Assembly: GCA_030849075.1 (NCBI GenBank)
Contig: JASAOO010003420.1
Location: 1-58,261 of the forward strand
Direction: 5' to 3'
Length of the DNA stretch: 58,261 bases
DNA from: Zelonia costaricensis
Taxonomy: Eukaryota > Euglenozoa > Kinetoplastea > Trypanosomatida > Trypanosomatidae
The notes under the pieces are model-generated. The model was given only the letters and a program-made list of their open reading frames with translations. It had not been told where the DNA came from and made no database searches. The translations under genes and the position numbers were made by a program. How positions within the stretch are numbered: position 1 is the stretch's first letter; the number at the start of each line of letters is the position of its first letter. Shown here in pieces: positions 1 to 9,000 of the stretch.

Positions 1-689
1 GGCGCTGGACGTTTGGGAACGAACTCCTTACTGCGCCACGCGTGTGTGTGTGTGTGTGTGCATGTACGTGAGTGTGTTGAGCAATGGGGAGGGGAGGAAG
101 GGGCGACATCGAGGTACAGGCGCACGCGGAACAGAGGGGAGGAAGGGCGCAGGTGCCTGAGCACCGATGGACTTGTGCGTGAGGTGCGGCGTGCAGTCGC
201 AGGGCTCGGGACGGGTGTGCAGTACACCCTCGTTTGAGCGGCACGCGCAGCGAGCTTTGCTTTCCAGGCGTGCAGGCGTGTGTCTCGTCGCGGATGGAGT
301 CGTGTGCGCTGGACTCAGTTGAGGGAAAAGGGGTGGAGGTGAAACACATCAAGGCAGAGCGGTGCAGCGGCGCCGCAACGTGTGAGGCAGTCGATGACGT
401 ACCGCCCGCTGGCCGTCCCTGTCGGGCAGGGGACGGCCAGCGAGTTCGGAAGGAGGGGAGGGAGGGCGTGCAAGAGCGCGCGGGTCGTGTGAGGGGGAAA
501 CGAGCGGTTGAGGTAAAGGTGGAGGAGGGCTGTGGCGTGGCGGCATGGAGCAGCACAGAGACGAGCCAGCTCGCTGATGTGTCCACGGACGGCGCAGCCC
601 GCCTGCGAAGCAGTCACTCACTCACTCACCCCCCCCTCACAAGCCGCTTCCTCGCGTGCTTCTCGTCCTCTCGTCCTCTCGTCGCCTCC
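1..689. other. Intergenic, 3' flank of the kinase gene
   Basis: This stretch lies downstream of the kinase gene on the coding strand and would be its 3' UTR plus intergenic sequence. It has a GT microsatellite at 42-60 and G-rich blocks near 80-140 and 440-500. The reading frames here are rich in Arg, Pro and Cys-Val runs typical of repeats and match no family I recognise. Confidence 0.6.
42..60. repeat. GT dinucleotide microsatellite
   Basis: A perfect GT run of 19 bases near the left edge of the window. Confidence 0.9.
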
Positions 690-1319
690 TCACGCCTTCA
701 GTGGCTTCTCACCCATGGAGAGAAAGATCTGCTTCGTTTCGGCGTAGACGGCGTCGCGGTCGCGGTTGGCGTCGATCACGTGGCAGCGCCCGCCCGCCTT
801 GTACGCCTCCACGACGGGCATGCACTCCTTCACGTTGACGCGGAAGCGGTGCCGGATGGTCTCTGCCGCGTCGTCGTCGCGCTTCTCCGTGCCCTCGGCG
901 CCGCGGGAGAGGAGGCGGTCCTCCATCGTCGCCTCGCTGCAGTCGTAGTAGAGAATCCCGGTTGCCCTGGCGATGCCGTCCTCGAACATGCGCGCCTGGT
1001 CCTCCTTGCGCGGGAAGCCGTCGATGACGTAGCCGGCCGGGCTGGGGTGGTCGGCGATGGCCTGCCGCAGCAGCTCCACGGTGATCTCACTTGGCACGAT
1101 GTTGCCTGACCGGATGATCTCGCCGATCTTCTTGGCCACGTCGCTCGTGCCGGACCGCGCCGCCTCACGCAGCAGCTCGCCGGCGCTGAAGTGCGTGTAG
1201 CCGAAGTCCTCGACGAGCCGCGCGCAGTTGGTGCCCTTGCCAGAGCCCGGGCCGCCCAAGATGAAGAAGACCTTCACCGGGGCGCTGGGCTGCTGCGGCG
1301 CGGTGGCGGCGTTGGACAT
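690..1319 (-). CDS. UMP-CMP kinase / adenylate kinase family protein
   Basis: A 209-aa nucleoside monophosphate kinase that transfers the gamma phosphate of ATP to an NMP, most probably UMP or CMP. The P-loop GGPGSGKGT is at residues 22-30, the NMP-binding segment HFSAGELLREA at 43-53, and the DGFPRKEDQ motif at 100-108. The LID is the short type, around SRGAEGTEKRDDD, and lacks the long zinc-finger-like insert of bacterial adenylate kinases. Length and the segment GNIVPSEITVELL resemble UMP-CMP kinases, although trypanosomatid members are often labelled adenylate kinase. The frame stays open upstream, but that part is low-complexity UTR-like sequence, so the Met just before SNAATAP is taken as the start. 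The first 14 residues are a Pro/Ala-rich leader with no organelle signal I recognise, so the product is probably cytosolic. Substrate choice between AMP and UMP/CMP cannot be settled by eye. Confidence 0.93.
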   Translation of the reverse strand: MSNAATAPQQPSAPVKVFFILGGPGSGKGTNCARLVEDFGYTHFSAGELLREAARSGTSDVAKKIGEIIRSGNIVPSEITVELLRQAIADHPSPAGYVIDGFPRKEDQARMFEDGIARATGILYYDCSEATMEDRLLSRGAEGTEKRDDDAAETIRHRFRVNVKECMPVVEAYKAGGRCHVIDANRDRDAVYAETKQIFLSMGEKPLKA

Positions 1320-1927
1320 GATGGCAGGTGCGAGACTGCGTGTGGGGCGTGTGTGTAGGTGTATAGGGTGGAAGGCGGGGGGAGGGGGGCGGGAAGGTGC
1401 TGTAGGCGTGGTGGGGTTGCCGATGTGGCTCGAAGGGGCTGATGAGGCACCAAGGGAGTGTGCGATGGCAAGGGGGGGGGAGGAGGGGAGTGGCGATGCT
1501 GGCAGCGATGTCGGAGTCGCCGCGACGCGAGCTCGGAGTTCACACGAGTACCGTACAAGACGGAGACGGTCACGGACAGGTCGAACGGGAGACAACTCAC
1601 AACGCGGTGAACCAAACGACACGCGCCGAGCTCCCCGCGTGTGGCGTCGCCGTGCCCAACGGCATAGCGTCACCCACGGCAGTGGGCCTCCACACGTAAC
1701 ACGCACGAGGCGCGGCGGGTGGCCGTGCGTGGCAGGAGGTGCTGAAGTGGAGGCGTCAGAGAGGCACCCGCGCACACCACACGGCGATGGGCCAACAGTG
1801 TGGAGAGGGGGGTGTGCGGCAAGCAGGTCTAGTAAGCGAGAGAGGGCGAGAGAGAGGAGAGCGGGAACGACAGCGCACGCACGCGAACTCCGCGGTGACG
1901 CGACGCGGCAGAACTCTAAGCTGTGCG
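1320..1927. other. Intergenic between kinase and 498-aa gene
   Basis: It contains the predicted splice acceptor of the kinase at its left end and a second G-rich block near 1470-1495. No coding sequence with non-repetitive composition is apparent on either strand. Confidence 0.55.
1336..1397 (-). promoter_or_regulatory. Predicted trans-splice acceptor of the kinase gene
   Basis: On the coding strand a pyrimidine tract (purines at 1368-1397 of the plus strand) is followed by a first AG at 1337-1336, about 17 bases before the start codon. This is the usual arrangement for spliced-leader addition in trypanosomatids. It is inferred from pattern only. Confidence 0.4.
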
Positions 1928-3424
1928 TCACGCACGGTGGAAGCGGCGGCGGCTGGGCCGCTCCCCCGGCTGGCGGTAGCGCGGGTCGATGCCGAGGTCG
2001 ATGATGGCCTCCTGCGCGGTGGGCCCCACGGCCGACGCGATGGCGGCCTGCCGGTCCCATTCCCGCCCCTTCGGCCACCGCCGCTGCGCCTCGGCCTGCC
2101 GCACGGCCTCGGCCGAGAGCGGCAGCTCATCTGGAAAGGGCTGCACCACCACCGCCATGGCGGACTCACCATCATCGCCCACGCCGTCCGCACCCGGAGC
2201 CGCACTGACGTGGATGGGGGCGCTGACATGACCGCCGTCCAGCACCGACGCCCCACCCGCGGCGACAACGCGCTGATGCGCCGCTGGCAGCGGCTCGACG
2301 TGGAGGATGAGCCGCTCCCACATCCGCTGCGCCGTCGCCTGCAGCTGTGCCGCGCGTTCGTCCACCGTCGCGGCGAAGGCGTCGACTAGCGTTGCGCTGA
2401 AGTTGTGCCGCGCCGGGTCGAAGTCGTGTGCGTCCTGCGCGTCCGTCAGCGCTGCCGTCACGGCGTGGGGCACGACGTCCGCCGGAGCGTGTGCGACGCC
2501 GCCGTCCGCGAGGGACTGCCGCAGTGCGTCGACGAAGCCGGCGCGAGTCCCGTGGCGTACCTCGCGGGCCCGCAGCCGGTACTCGCGCGCGGCTGGAGGG
2601 CCGTGGTGTTGATCGGCGACGGTGATGTCGGGGACGGGGGACTGCCGCCACCGTGCGCACTGCGCCGCGTAGGCGGGGGCGAGGGAGTAGGGCAGTTTCG
2701 TGCGTGGACGGTACCCGGTGTGCGGCGGTGTCGCTGCTGCTGGTGCGGGAGGAGGCGAGGCGGCGGGGGCTGCAGCGACAGGGGCGCTCGTCGACGCGTC
2801 GGCGGTTTGGTGGACCCGGACGAGGCGGGAGGCCGGGTCGCCGATGGGCACGCGGCGCCCGACCCCGACCGTGGCCGCGCTCTGCGGCCGCTGCGGGGCC
2901 CGCGTGGGGGGTGCCAGCGGAGTGGCCTGCGTGCGCACCGCCCTTGCAGACACGCCGCGGTCAGCGGCCTTGGTGCTTGTCTCGCGTGCGGCGGCAGCCT
3001 CCTTCACAGACACCTTTACTGGCGAAGTGGTGAGGGCCGGTGCGGACGCCGCGGCGGGCTGCCAGGCGCTACCGCGGGTGGGGGCGGCGTTACGTGCCGG
3101 GCGCCCCTGGTGACGGCGCGGACTTCCCCCCGTGCGCGGCTGCGGTCCGTGGGGTGGGGCCTCAGTGGGGACGGTGGTTGGCGGTGCCGGTGGTGTTGCC
3201 GCACCGCCGATGGTGGGCGACGGCGCGAGTCGGTAGTGGCGCTGGGGTGGCTGGGGGCGGTGGCGCGGGGTCCTCGTGCTGCCCGCAGAGGCGGCGGTGG
3301 GCAGTGAGGCGTCCATGTAAGCTCGCACCACGCTCGCGGCGCCGGGGTAGTGCCGGATGCGTGGCTGGAAGTCGTAGGGCACCTCCCACGAGGCGCGGTA
3401 GTCGTGTGCGGCCGCCAGCGGCAT
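1928..3424 (-). CDS. Hypothetical protein, 498 aa, proline/alanine-rich
   Basis: I do not recognise this protein. The N terminus (MPLAAAHDYRASWEVPYDF, residues 1-19) is aromatic and non-repetitive, as is a middle segment containing YRPRTKLPYSLAPAY and EYRLRAREV. Between them lies a long Pro/Ala/Thr/Arg-rich, probably disordered stretch. A helical region follows (around AFAATVDERAAQLQATAQRMWERL), and the C terminus (residues about 440-498) is charged and ends in RRRFHRA. The start was placed at MPLAAAHDY because the open frame upstream is Pro/Ser-only sequence that looks like 5' UTR and coincides with purine tracts at 3428-3475 and 3598-3637 of the plus strand. The two folded-looking ends joined by a disordered linker suggest a scaffold or cytoskeletal protein, but this is a guess. 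Confidence 0.75.
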   Translation of the reverse strand: MPLAAAHDYRASWEVPYDFQPRIRHYPGAASVVRAYMDASLPTAASAGSTRTPRHRPQPPQRHYRLAPSPTIGGAATPPAPPTTVPTEAPPHGPQPRTGGSPRRHQGRPARNAAPTRGSAWQPAAASAPALTTSPVKVSVKEAAAARETSTKAADRGVSARAVRTQATPLAPPTRAPQRPQSAATVGVGRRVPIGDPASRLVRVHQTADASTSAPVAAAPAASPPPAPAAATPPHTGYRPRTKLPYSLAPAYAAQCARWRQSPVPDITVADQHHGPPAAREYRLRAREVRHGTRAGFVDALRQSLADGGVAHAPADVVPHAVTAALTDAQDAHDFDPARHNFSATLVDAFAATVDERAAQLQATAQRMWERLILHVEPLPAAHQRVVAAGGASVLDGGHVSAPIHVSAAPGADGVGDDGESAMAVVVQPFPDELPLSAEAVRQAEAQRRWPKGREWDRQAAIASAVGPTAQEAIIDLGIDPRYRQPGERPSRRRFHRA

Positions 3425-4225
3425 GACAGGGCGGGCCGGGGGGGAGGGGGGGGAGGGGAGGGGCGATGCCGGGAGGGGCGGGAAAAGACTGTAGGCGCCG
3501 ACCGAGGGCGTTGTCGCTGGCACCGTACGCGCACCGAGTAGGCGAGGGGAGGGGGGGGGGAGGACGAGGAGGAGGAGGGGCCTGTCAGAGTGGGCCCGCG
3601 GGGAGGAGGGGGGGGAGAGGGGGAGAAGTGAAGAGACGACGCGCGTAGAGCCCGGTGGAGCGGCTGGTGTCGTGCGCACGGTGCGTAACACGCCCACGAC
3701 CCCATTCTGCATCACAAACGCGTGCGAGTAAGAGGAAGCAGCGTGCGCCAGCGCCAGGGCCGCCACTGCACGCTGCAAGAGAGAGAGGGAGAGATGTGAC
3801 GTTTGCTGTTTCTCTTGTGTGCTGTTTGGGGGGTGGTGGTGAAACACTGCATGTATGGATGAGCCCAGCGCGAGTGCGCGCGTCGGGGCCGGTGGGGAGA
3901 GAGGGAGGGAGGGGAGAAGAGGGGTACGCGCGTGTTGCCAGCGAGGACTGCCCCCCTCGAATCTAAGTGCATCTACAGCAACCGGCAGCACACCGATGTC
4001 GTTTCCGCCCTCCCGCTCCTCGGCCTGCAGGCGCACATCGGCTCGAGAGATGCACGAGCCACGCTCGAGCACCGCACAGCGGCGCCGGTACGGAGCAAGG
4101 AAAAAGGAGGAGCGACAGCGGTAGCGACGAATGCGTCTAGGGTGCAATCCGTACGATGCGGCAACGCGCACATGCGCGCACACGCAGGCCAGCCACTGCT
4201 TCCCACGCCACGACCCTCTGCGTCA
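3425..4225. other. Intergenic between 498-aa and 520-aa genes
   Basis: Strong purine tracts at 3428-3475 and 3598-3637 (pyrimidine tracts on the coding strand) fit trans-splicing signals for the gene to the left. The open frame continuing to 4183 is composed of Pro/Ser/Arg runs and is not considered coding. Confidence 0.55.
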
Positions 4226-5788
4226 TCATGAGCGAGCGTAGTGGTTGTGGATAATGGCGATGGCGGGGCTGCCGCACATCACCGGCGCCGAGGCCCCCCA
4301 CCGCGTGGGGGCGGCGCACGCGCAGGTCGTGGTCAGTGGCAGCAGTGGTGGTGGCGGTGGTGCCATGCGTGAAGCGAGGGGGGTGCACAGACGGCAGTGC
4401 GGCAGCCCACACGGAGGTCGCACACGTCCGCCGTTCACCGTGGCGTTGCGCAGCAGGTGCTCCATGATCTGCTCCACCGTGTACAGGTCCTGCGCCATAT
4501 CGCAGGCGAGCGCTGCGGCAGTAGGAGGAGCGGCAGGTGCACTGGCGTCGTGCGGAGGCACCGCAGGCTGCGGCTCGCCAGCGGGCGGCGTTGAGCTCGA
4601 GGCCGGCACCGGCACCGGCACTGGCCCCTCCCCCGCCGCCACCGCTGCTGCTGTTGCTGCAGCGGCCTGCGAAGGGGGAGGTGAAGGCACCGTGGCGGCG
4701 GTGGTCTCTGTGGTTGCAGTGCCCGCCTGCACCAGCGCCGGGCCCTGGAGGCTGTCGGCCCCACACAAGAAGCAGAAGCGACCCACCCGCGGCGCAGCGG
4801 GTGGCCGGGCGCCGTCGCCGCTCCCCTCACCCGTGCCGCCGGTCCCGTGCGGCCCTTGCGGGCACGCGGCTGGCGTGAAGGAGGCGGCACTGGGCAGGTT
4901 GTCTGCCGCCACCCGCGCACCACACGTTGGGCAGTACACGAAGCCGAAGAGCCGATCCACCGCGTGGCTCACCCCTGTGCAAGCCGCCGGAGCCGGTGCC
5001 GCTGCAGCAGTGGGCACGCTCGGCACAGGGAGCGGGGGCACTGCGGGTGGGTGCACCGGCGGGAGGCCAGCCCCGAGCGGCTCTACGGTACTGAGGGCTG
5101 CCGCAGCCGGTGGTGGGGGTGGCAGTGATGGGAGGGGCGAAACTGAAGGGAGGCCCACGGCAGAGGCGGGGAAGGGGACCGCAACGACGGAGCCCGCCTC
5201 CACACCCGCTCCGCCGCTGCCTCCGCCTCCGATGCCGTACGGGCCCCCAGCCGGTGCGGCACCCAGTGGCGGAATCACCGGGATGGTCGGCAGCGGGACG
5301 GCACTGCCCACATCGCTGCCGCTGGGAATGCCGGCCGCCGCAACGTATCCCGCGTAGGCGTCCCCGACGGCGCTGTCGAGCGAGAGGGGCGGGACCACAA
5401 CGCGCAGCCGTGCGTCACCTGGCAGGTTGGGCCGCGGAGGTGGGGCCGCGTACGAGGGCGGCATTGGCTGTGGCGGTGGTAGGGGATACACCCCGCGGGC
5501 GATGGTGGAGCTCGTGAGGAGCGCGCGCGGCAGGCTGTGTGTGGCAGTCCTGACGCTCACAACGCGTCGCCCGCGGCCTGGCATGCGCCGCTGCCGCTGC
5601 GGGGGCTGCGGCTGCCACGCGAGAGGGGCGGTTGCGGAGGCTGGACGGGGGCGGCGTGGGGGCTGAGGCGGGGTGCAGTCACACGGCCGCTCACGCACCC
5701 GGTAGATCGAGGTGCCGTCGATGTTGACCTGCTTGGCGATGTCGCCGTGGATGCCGTAGCGGCAGTACCACGGAGCCGGCGCCGCCAT
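4226..5788 (-). CDS. Hypothetical protein, 520 aa, with zinc-ribbon-like Cys pairs
   Basis: I do not recognise this gene. The N terminus MAAPAPWYCRYGIHGD is followed by a compact segment with a CDC motif, then about 230 residues of Pro/Gly/Ala-rich sequence. Two Cys pairs, CPTCG at 286-290 and CFLCG at 339-343, are spaced like the knuckles of a double zinc ribbon, and a further Cys cluster (CGLPHCRLC) sits near 458-467. A helix around residues 425-445 (DMAQDLYTVEQIMEHLLRNA) separates them. The protein may therefore bind zinc and act in nucleic acid or protein contacts. The chosen Met follows a possible splice acceptor at 5792-5793 by only three bases. That spacing is very short, so the real mRNA start may be upstream. 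The C terminus ends in IHNHYARS. Confidence 0.72.
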   Translation of the reverse strand: MAAPAPWYCRYGIHGDIAKQVNIDGTSIYRVRERPCDCTPPQPPRRPRPASATAPLAWQPQPPQRQRRMPGRGRRVVSVRTATHSLPRALLTSSTIARGVYPLPPPQPMPPSYAAPPPRPNLPGDARLRVVVPPLSLDSAVGDAYAGYVAAAGIPSGSDVGSAVPLPTIPVIPPLGAAPAGGPYGIGGGGSGGAGVEAGSVVAVPFPASAVGLPSVSPLPSLPPPPPAAAALSTVEPLGAGLPPVHPPAVPPLPVPSVPTAAAAPAPAACTGVSHAVDRLFGFVYCPTCGARVAADNLPSAASFTPAACPQGPHGTGGTGEGSGDGARPPAAPRVGRFCFLCGADSLQGPALVQAGTATTETTAATVPSPPPSQAAAATAAAVAAGEGPVPVPVPASSSTPPAGEPQPAVPPHDASAPAAPPTAAALACDMAQDLYTVEQIMEHLLRNATVNGGRVRPPCGLPHCRLCTPLASRMAPPPPPLLPLTTTCACAAPTRWGASAPVMCGSPAIAIIHNHYARS

Positions 5789-6080
5789 GTGCTGCGGTCG
5801 CGGGTGTGACGAGGTGGTGAGAAGCGCAGAGAAGGAGAAGGGAGGAGAGGGGCAGGGGGTGGGCCGAGGGAAGTGTTGGCGTCTTGTGCACATGTGCTCT
5901 CACAGGGGAAGGGCGGAGAAGAGGGGGGGAGCAGCAGAGGTCTACACGCCGCCACTGTCGCCACGTGTGTGCGCACCACAGCCAGTGCAAGATCAGCTTG
6001 TACTCCTTGAACAGGATGGATGAGAACGGGGCAAGGGGGAGGGGGGGGGTGGCGCGGCCGCTCCGCCTCTCTCACAGGCG

Positions 6081-9000
6081 CTACGACGAAGCGCGAGTCG
6101 CAGCGTGCCGGCCTGCGTCTGCGTCAGCAACCGCCTCTCCACCGAGGCCGGGCACGCCAGAGCTGAACAGGGGCCACAGAAGGCCGTGGCAGAGCGCCGG
6201 CACCGCTGCGGCCCGCGCCGGCGACGTGCGCACCAGCGCCGTGGCGTGGCGCAGGTCATCGAGGTTCACGATGATGTGCCGATGCGCGTCCCCTGCCGCC
6301 GCAGTCGACACAGTGGTAGCAGCAGAGCACGCGCCACCCAGCTTCGCGGTTGCAGCGGTGGGCGACGATGCAGCCAGGGTCTCCAGCAGGTCCGTCACGC
6401 TGCCGGGTGCTGCCGCCGCTGTTCCCGCACCGCGGCGCCGATAGACGGCGCTGTAGTCGACGTCCATCAGCAGCAGCCCGAGCGAGTCGAGCGTGGCCAC
6501 CACACAGGTGCGCAGTGCCTCCTCGTAGCGAGCCAGAGCCTGCGGCGTGATGTACGCGGCGGTGGCCACACCAGCCGCCGGCGAGGCGGACGAGCTGGCA
6601 GAGGCGCCGCTGGTCGATGGCACCGGGGCAAGGGCGGCTGTGTCCGTGAGGCGCAGCACCGCCCAGTGCGCGGCCCAGTCGAAGCTCAGCATGGCCGCCT
6701 CCGCGCGCTGCCGCTTCGTCCGCTCAGACGGCGGTCGGCCACCTCGGCGGCGGCCCTCGACGCCGCCCCACGGCAGCGATGCGGCAGCTGCGGCGGGCAT
6801 GTGCGGCGAGACGTAGGTCTCCAGAGACTGCTCCCGCAACAGGCTCATCAGATGCCGGTTTGTCAGCGGGACGCGCTGCAGGGGGCGCAGTAGCACGCGA
6901 TCGAGCCCGGCGCGGCCCGTCTGCACCACCACGAAGAGGTCCGCCTCGGGGGGCGGCACGTACACGTCCGAGACGCCGTCGCCGTCGCGCACGATGCTGC
7001 CGCCGTGCAGGGGCCCGCAGCCGCAGCAGCGTCCGGCGGGGGACGCCAGCCGCACAGGCCGACGCCGCCACACGACGTCGCCCAGACCCACCGCGAAGCG
7101 GTAGTCCCCGCTGTAGCGCTGGTAGCGACAGCCCGGCTGCGCGAGGCGCCAGTTCAGCAGCGCTGCGTCGGCGTAGGGCACGAGGTGTCCGTCTGCGACG
7201 GCGTGCCGCTCGAGCTTCGCGTCGTACTCCTCGCCGTAGGTCCACGCCAGCAGCGGCGTGCCCGGCGCCGTGTCGGACGTGACGAGAAAGAAGGGCACCG
7301 ACACGAAGTAGCTGCCCTCCTCGTGGAAGACGTGCCGGACGCGGCGCCGCTGATGGCGGCCCTTGCCCTTCACGGACACGGCTGCAGCCACCACCGCCGC
7401 CGCCCCACCGCCCTCACTCGGCGCGTACGGTGCGCCGTCCCTCGCGCGTGTGCCGCCGCCGGCGACGGTGACAGCGCCCTTCTTCACCGACAGCGGCCGG
7501 CCACGGCGGACGCCGAGGCTCTGCTTCGCTGCCGCGAGGGCGGCCGCAGCTCGAGCGACGCGCGCCCGCTCCTCGGCGCTGAGTGACGCCATGTCTGGGT
7601 TGAAGGTGCACGTGGCGGGGGACGAGGGCCACGCCGCTGCGGCCGCGCCACCGCCCTTGTGTGGAGACTCGCCGCTTGCCCTGCCCGCCGCCGCCGTCGC
7701 CTCCAGCACGCCGGCGGCGGCGAACTCGCTGGGCACGGAGAGCATGACGGAGCAGAGCTCCACGTTGCCGAAGCGGGACGTGTTGTAGCGGTGGTTGACG
7801 TAGCGCGTGAGGCCCTGCCCGAAGCACACCCCGTGCCGTCCCAGCCCCAACGCGTACGTGTCGTCCGTCACGAAGGAAAGGTCCTCGTCGTCACTCACCT
7901 CCCCCGCGCACGGCGGCGCGTTGCGCGTCTCGTCGCTCGCCGCCGCCACTCCGGCGATGGCCGCGCCGCCCCCGCGGAGGGCCCGCTCGCTGACGAGCCG
8001 CTCCACCTTGCGCGTCGCCACGCTGGGGCCGCAGTACAGCAGGCACGTGCCGTACGGCAGCCAGGCGGTGGCCACGACACCCATCTGGTGCTCGCCCAGC
8101 TCCGGCGCAGCGCCCAGACCCACCAGCGTGAAGGGAAAGGCCGCCTCAGCAGTGTCGCTCGCGTGCCGCCGACCCACGCCGTGGTAGTACGCCAGCTCCG
8201 TCGGCCACTCCGGGAAGCGCTTCACTCCGTCGTAGAGGTCACCGACGAGGTCCGCCGCTGCCGCCGCCGCCGCCGGGCTGCCCGCGGCGGCGGCGCAACG
8301 GTGGTTCAGTGCGCCGTAGCACCGGCGGTACCACGCTGCTTCATCGAGGCAGCGGTGGTACGACTCGAGCGACACGTAGATCTCCTCGCCCTCCCCCAGC
8401 CGCGTCGTGCACACCACCGCCATGAGCGAAGCGCGGGGGTATGGGTTGCCGCCATCCCTGTCCGCACTCGCTGTCTTGACTGCTGTCAACGGCGGCTCGG
8501 TCTTGTGCGGCAGCCCGTAGTGCAGCGCGATGCAGCGGGCGTTGGGGCGCAGGTGGGGCTCCACCATCCGGGGAAGCCTGCGAAACTGTGGGAACGGCGG
8601 GGGCTGCGGCGGGCCCGCGTGGCCGTTGCCACCACTACCGCTGCTGCTGCTGCCGCCGTTGGCGCAGGACGCGGGCGACGCCGCCTCCCTCGCCGCGGCA
8701 CCCCCGTCCGCTGCAGCTATCGCCGCTGCAGCCGCGGCGTCGAGGCGCTGCTGGTCCACCGCGTACAGCACCTCGGCGCGGTCGATGAGCTCGCTGAACA
8801 CCGCGTCGCCCTCGACGGCCAACACCGAGTGCCGCAGGAACGTGCGCCGCACCCGCACGGGCTCGCCAAGCCGCCTCGCGCGTGTGTCGGAGGCGCTGAG
8901 CAACGGGGCGGCCGAGGCGCTGGTCGCGGCGGGTGCCTTGCAGACGCCGATCATGCAGATGCTGCGACCCCGGCGCTGCGCCTGCTCCACCTCGATGTCG

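Noticed and set aside
4226..5893. An earlier Met for the 520-aa protein at 5893
   Set aside because: The 35 extra residues are Pro/Ser/His-rich and correspond to the pyrimidine tract needed for trans-splicing.
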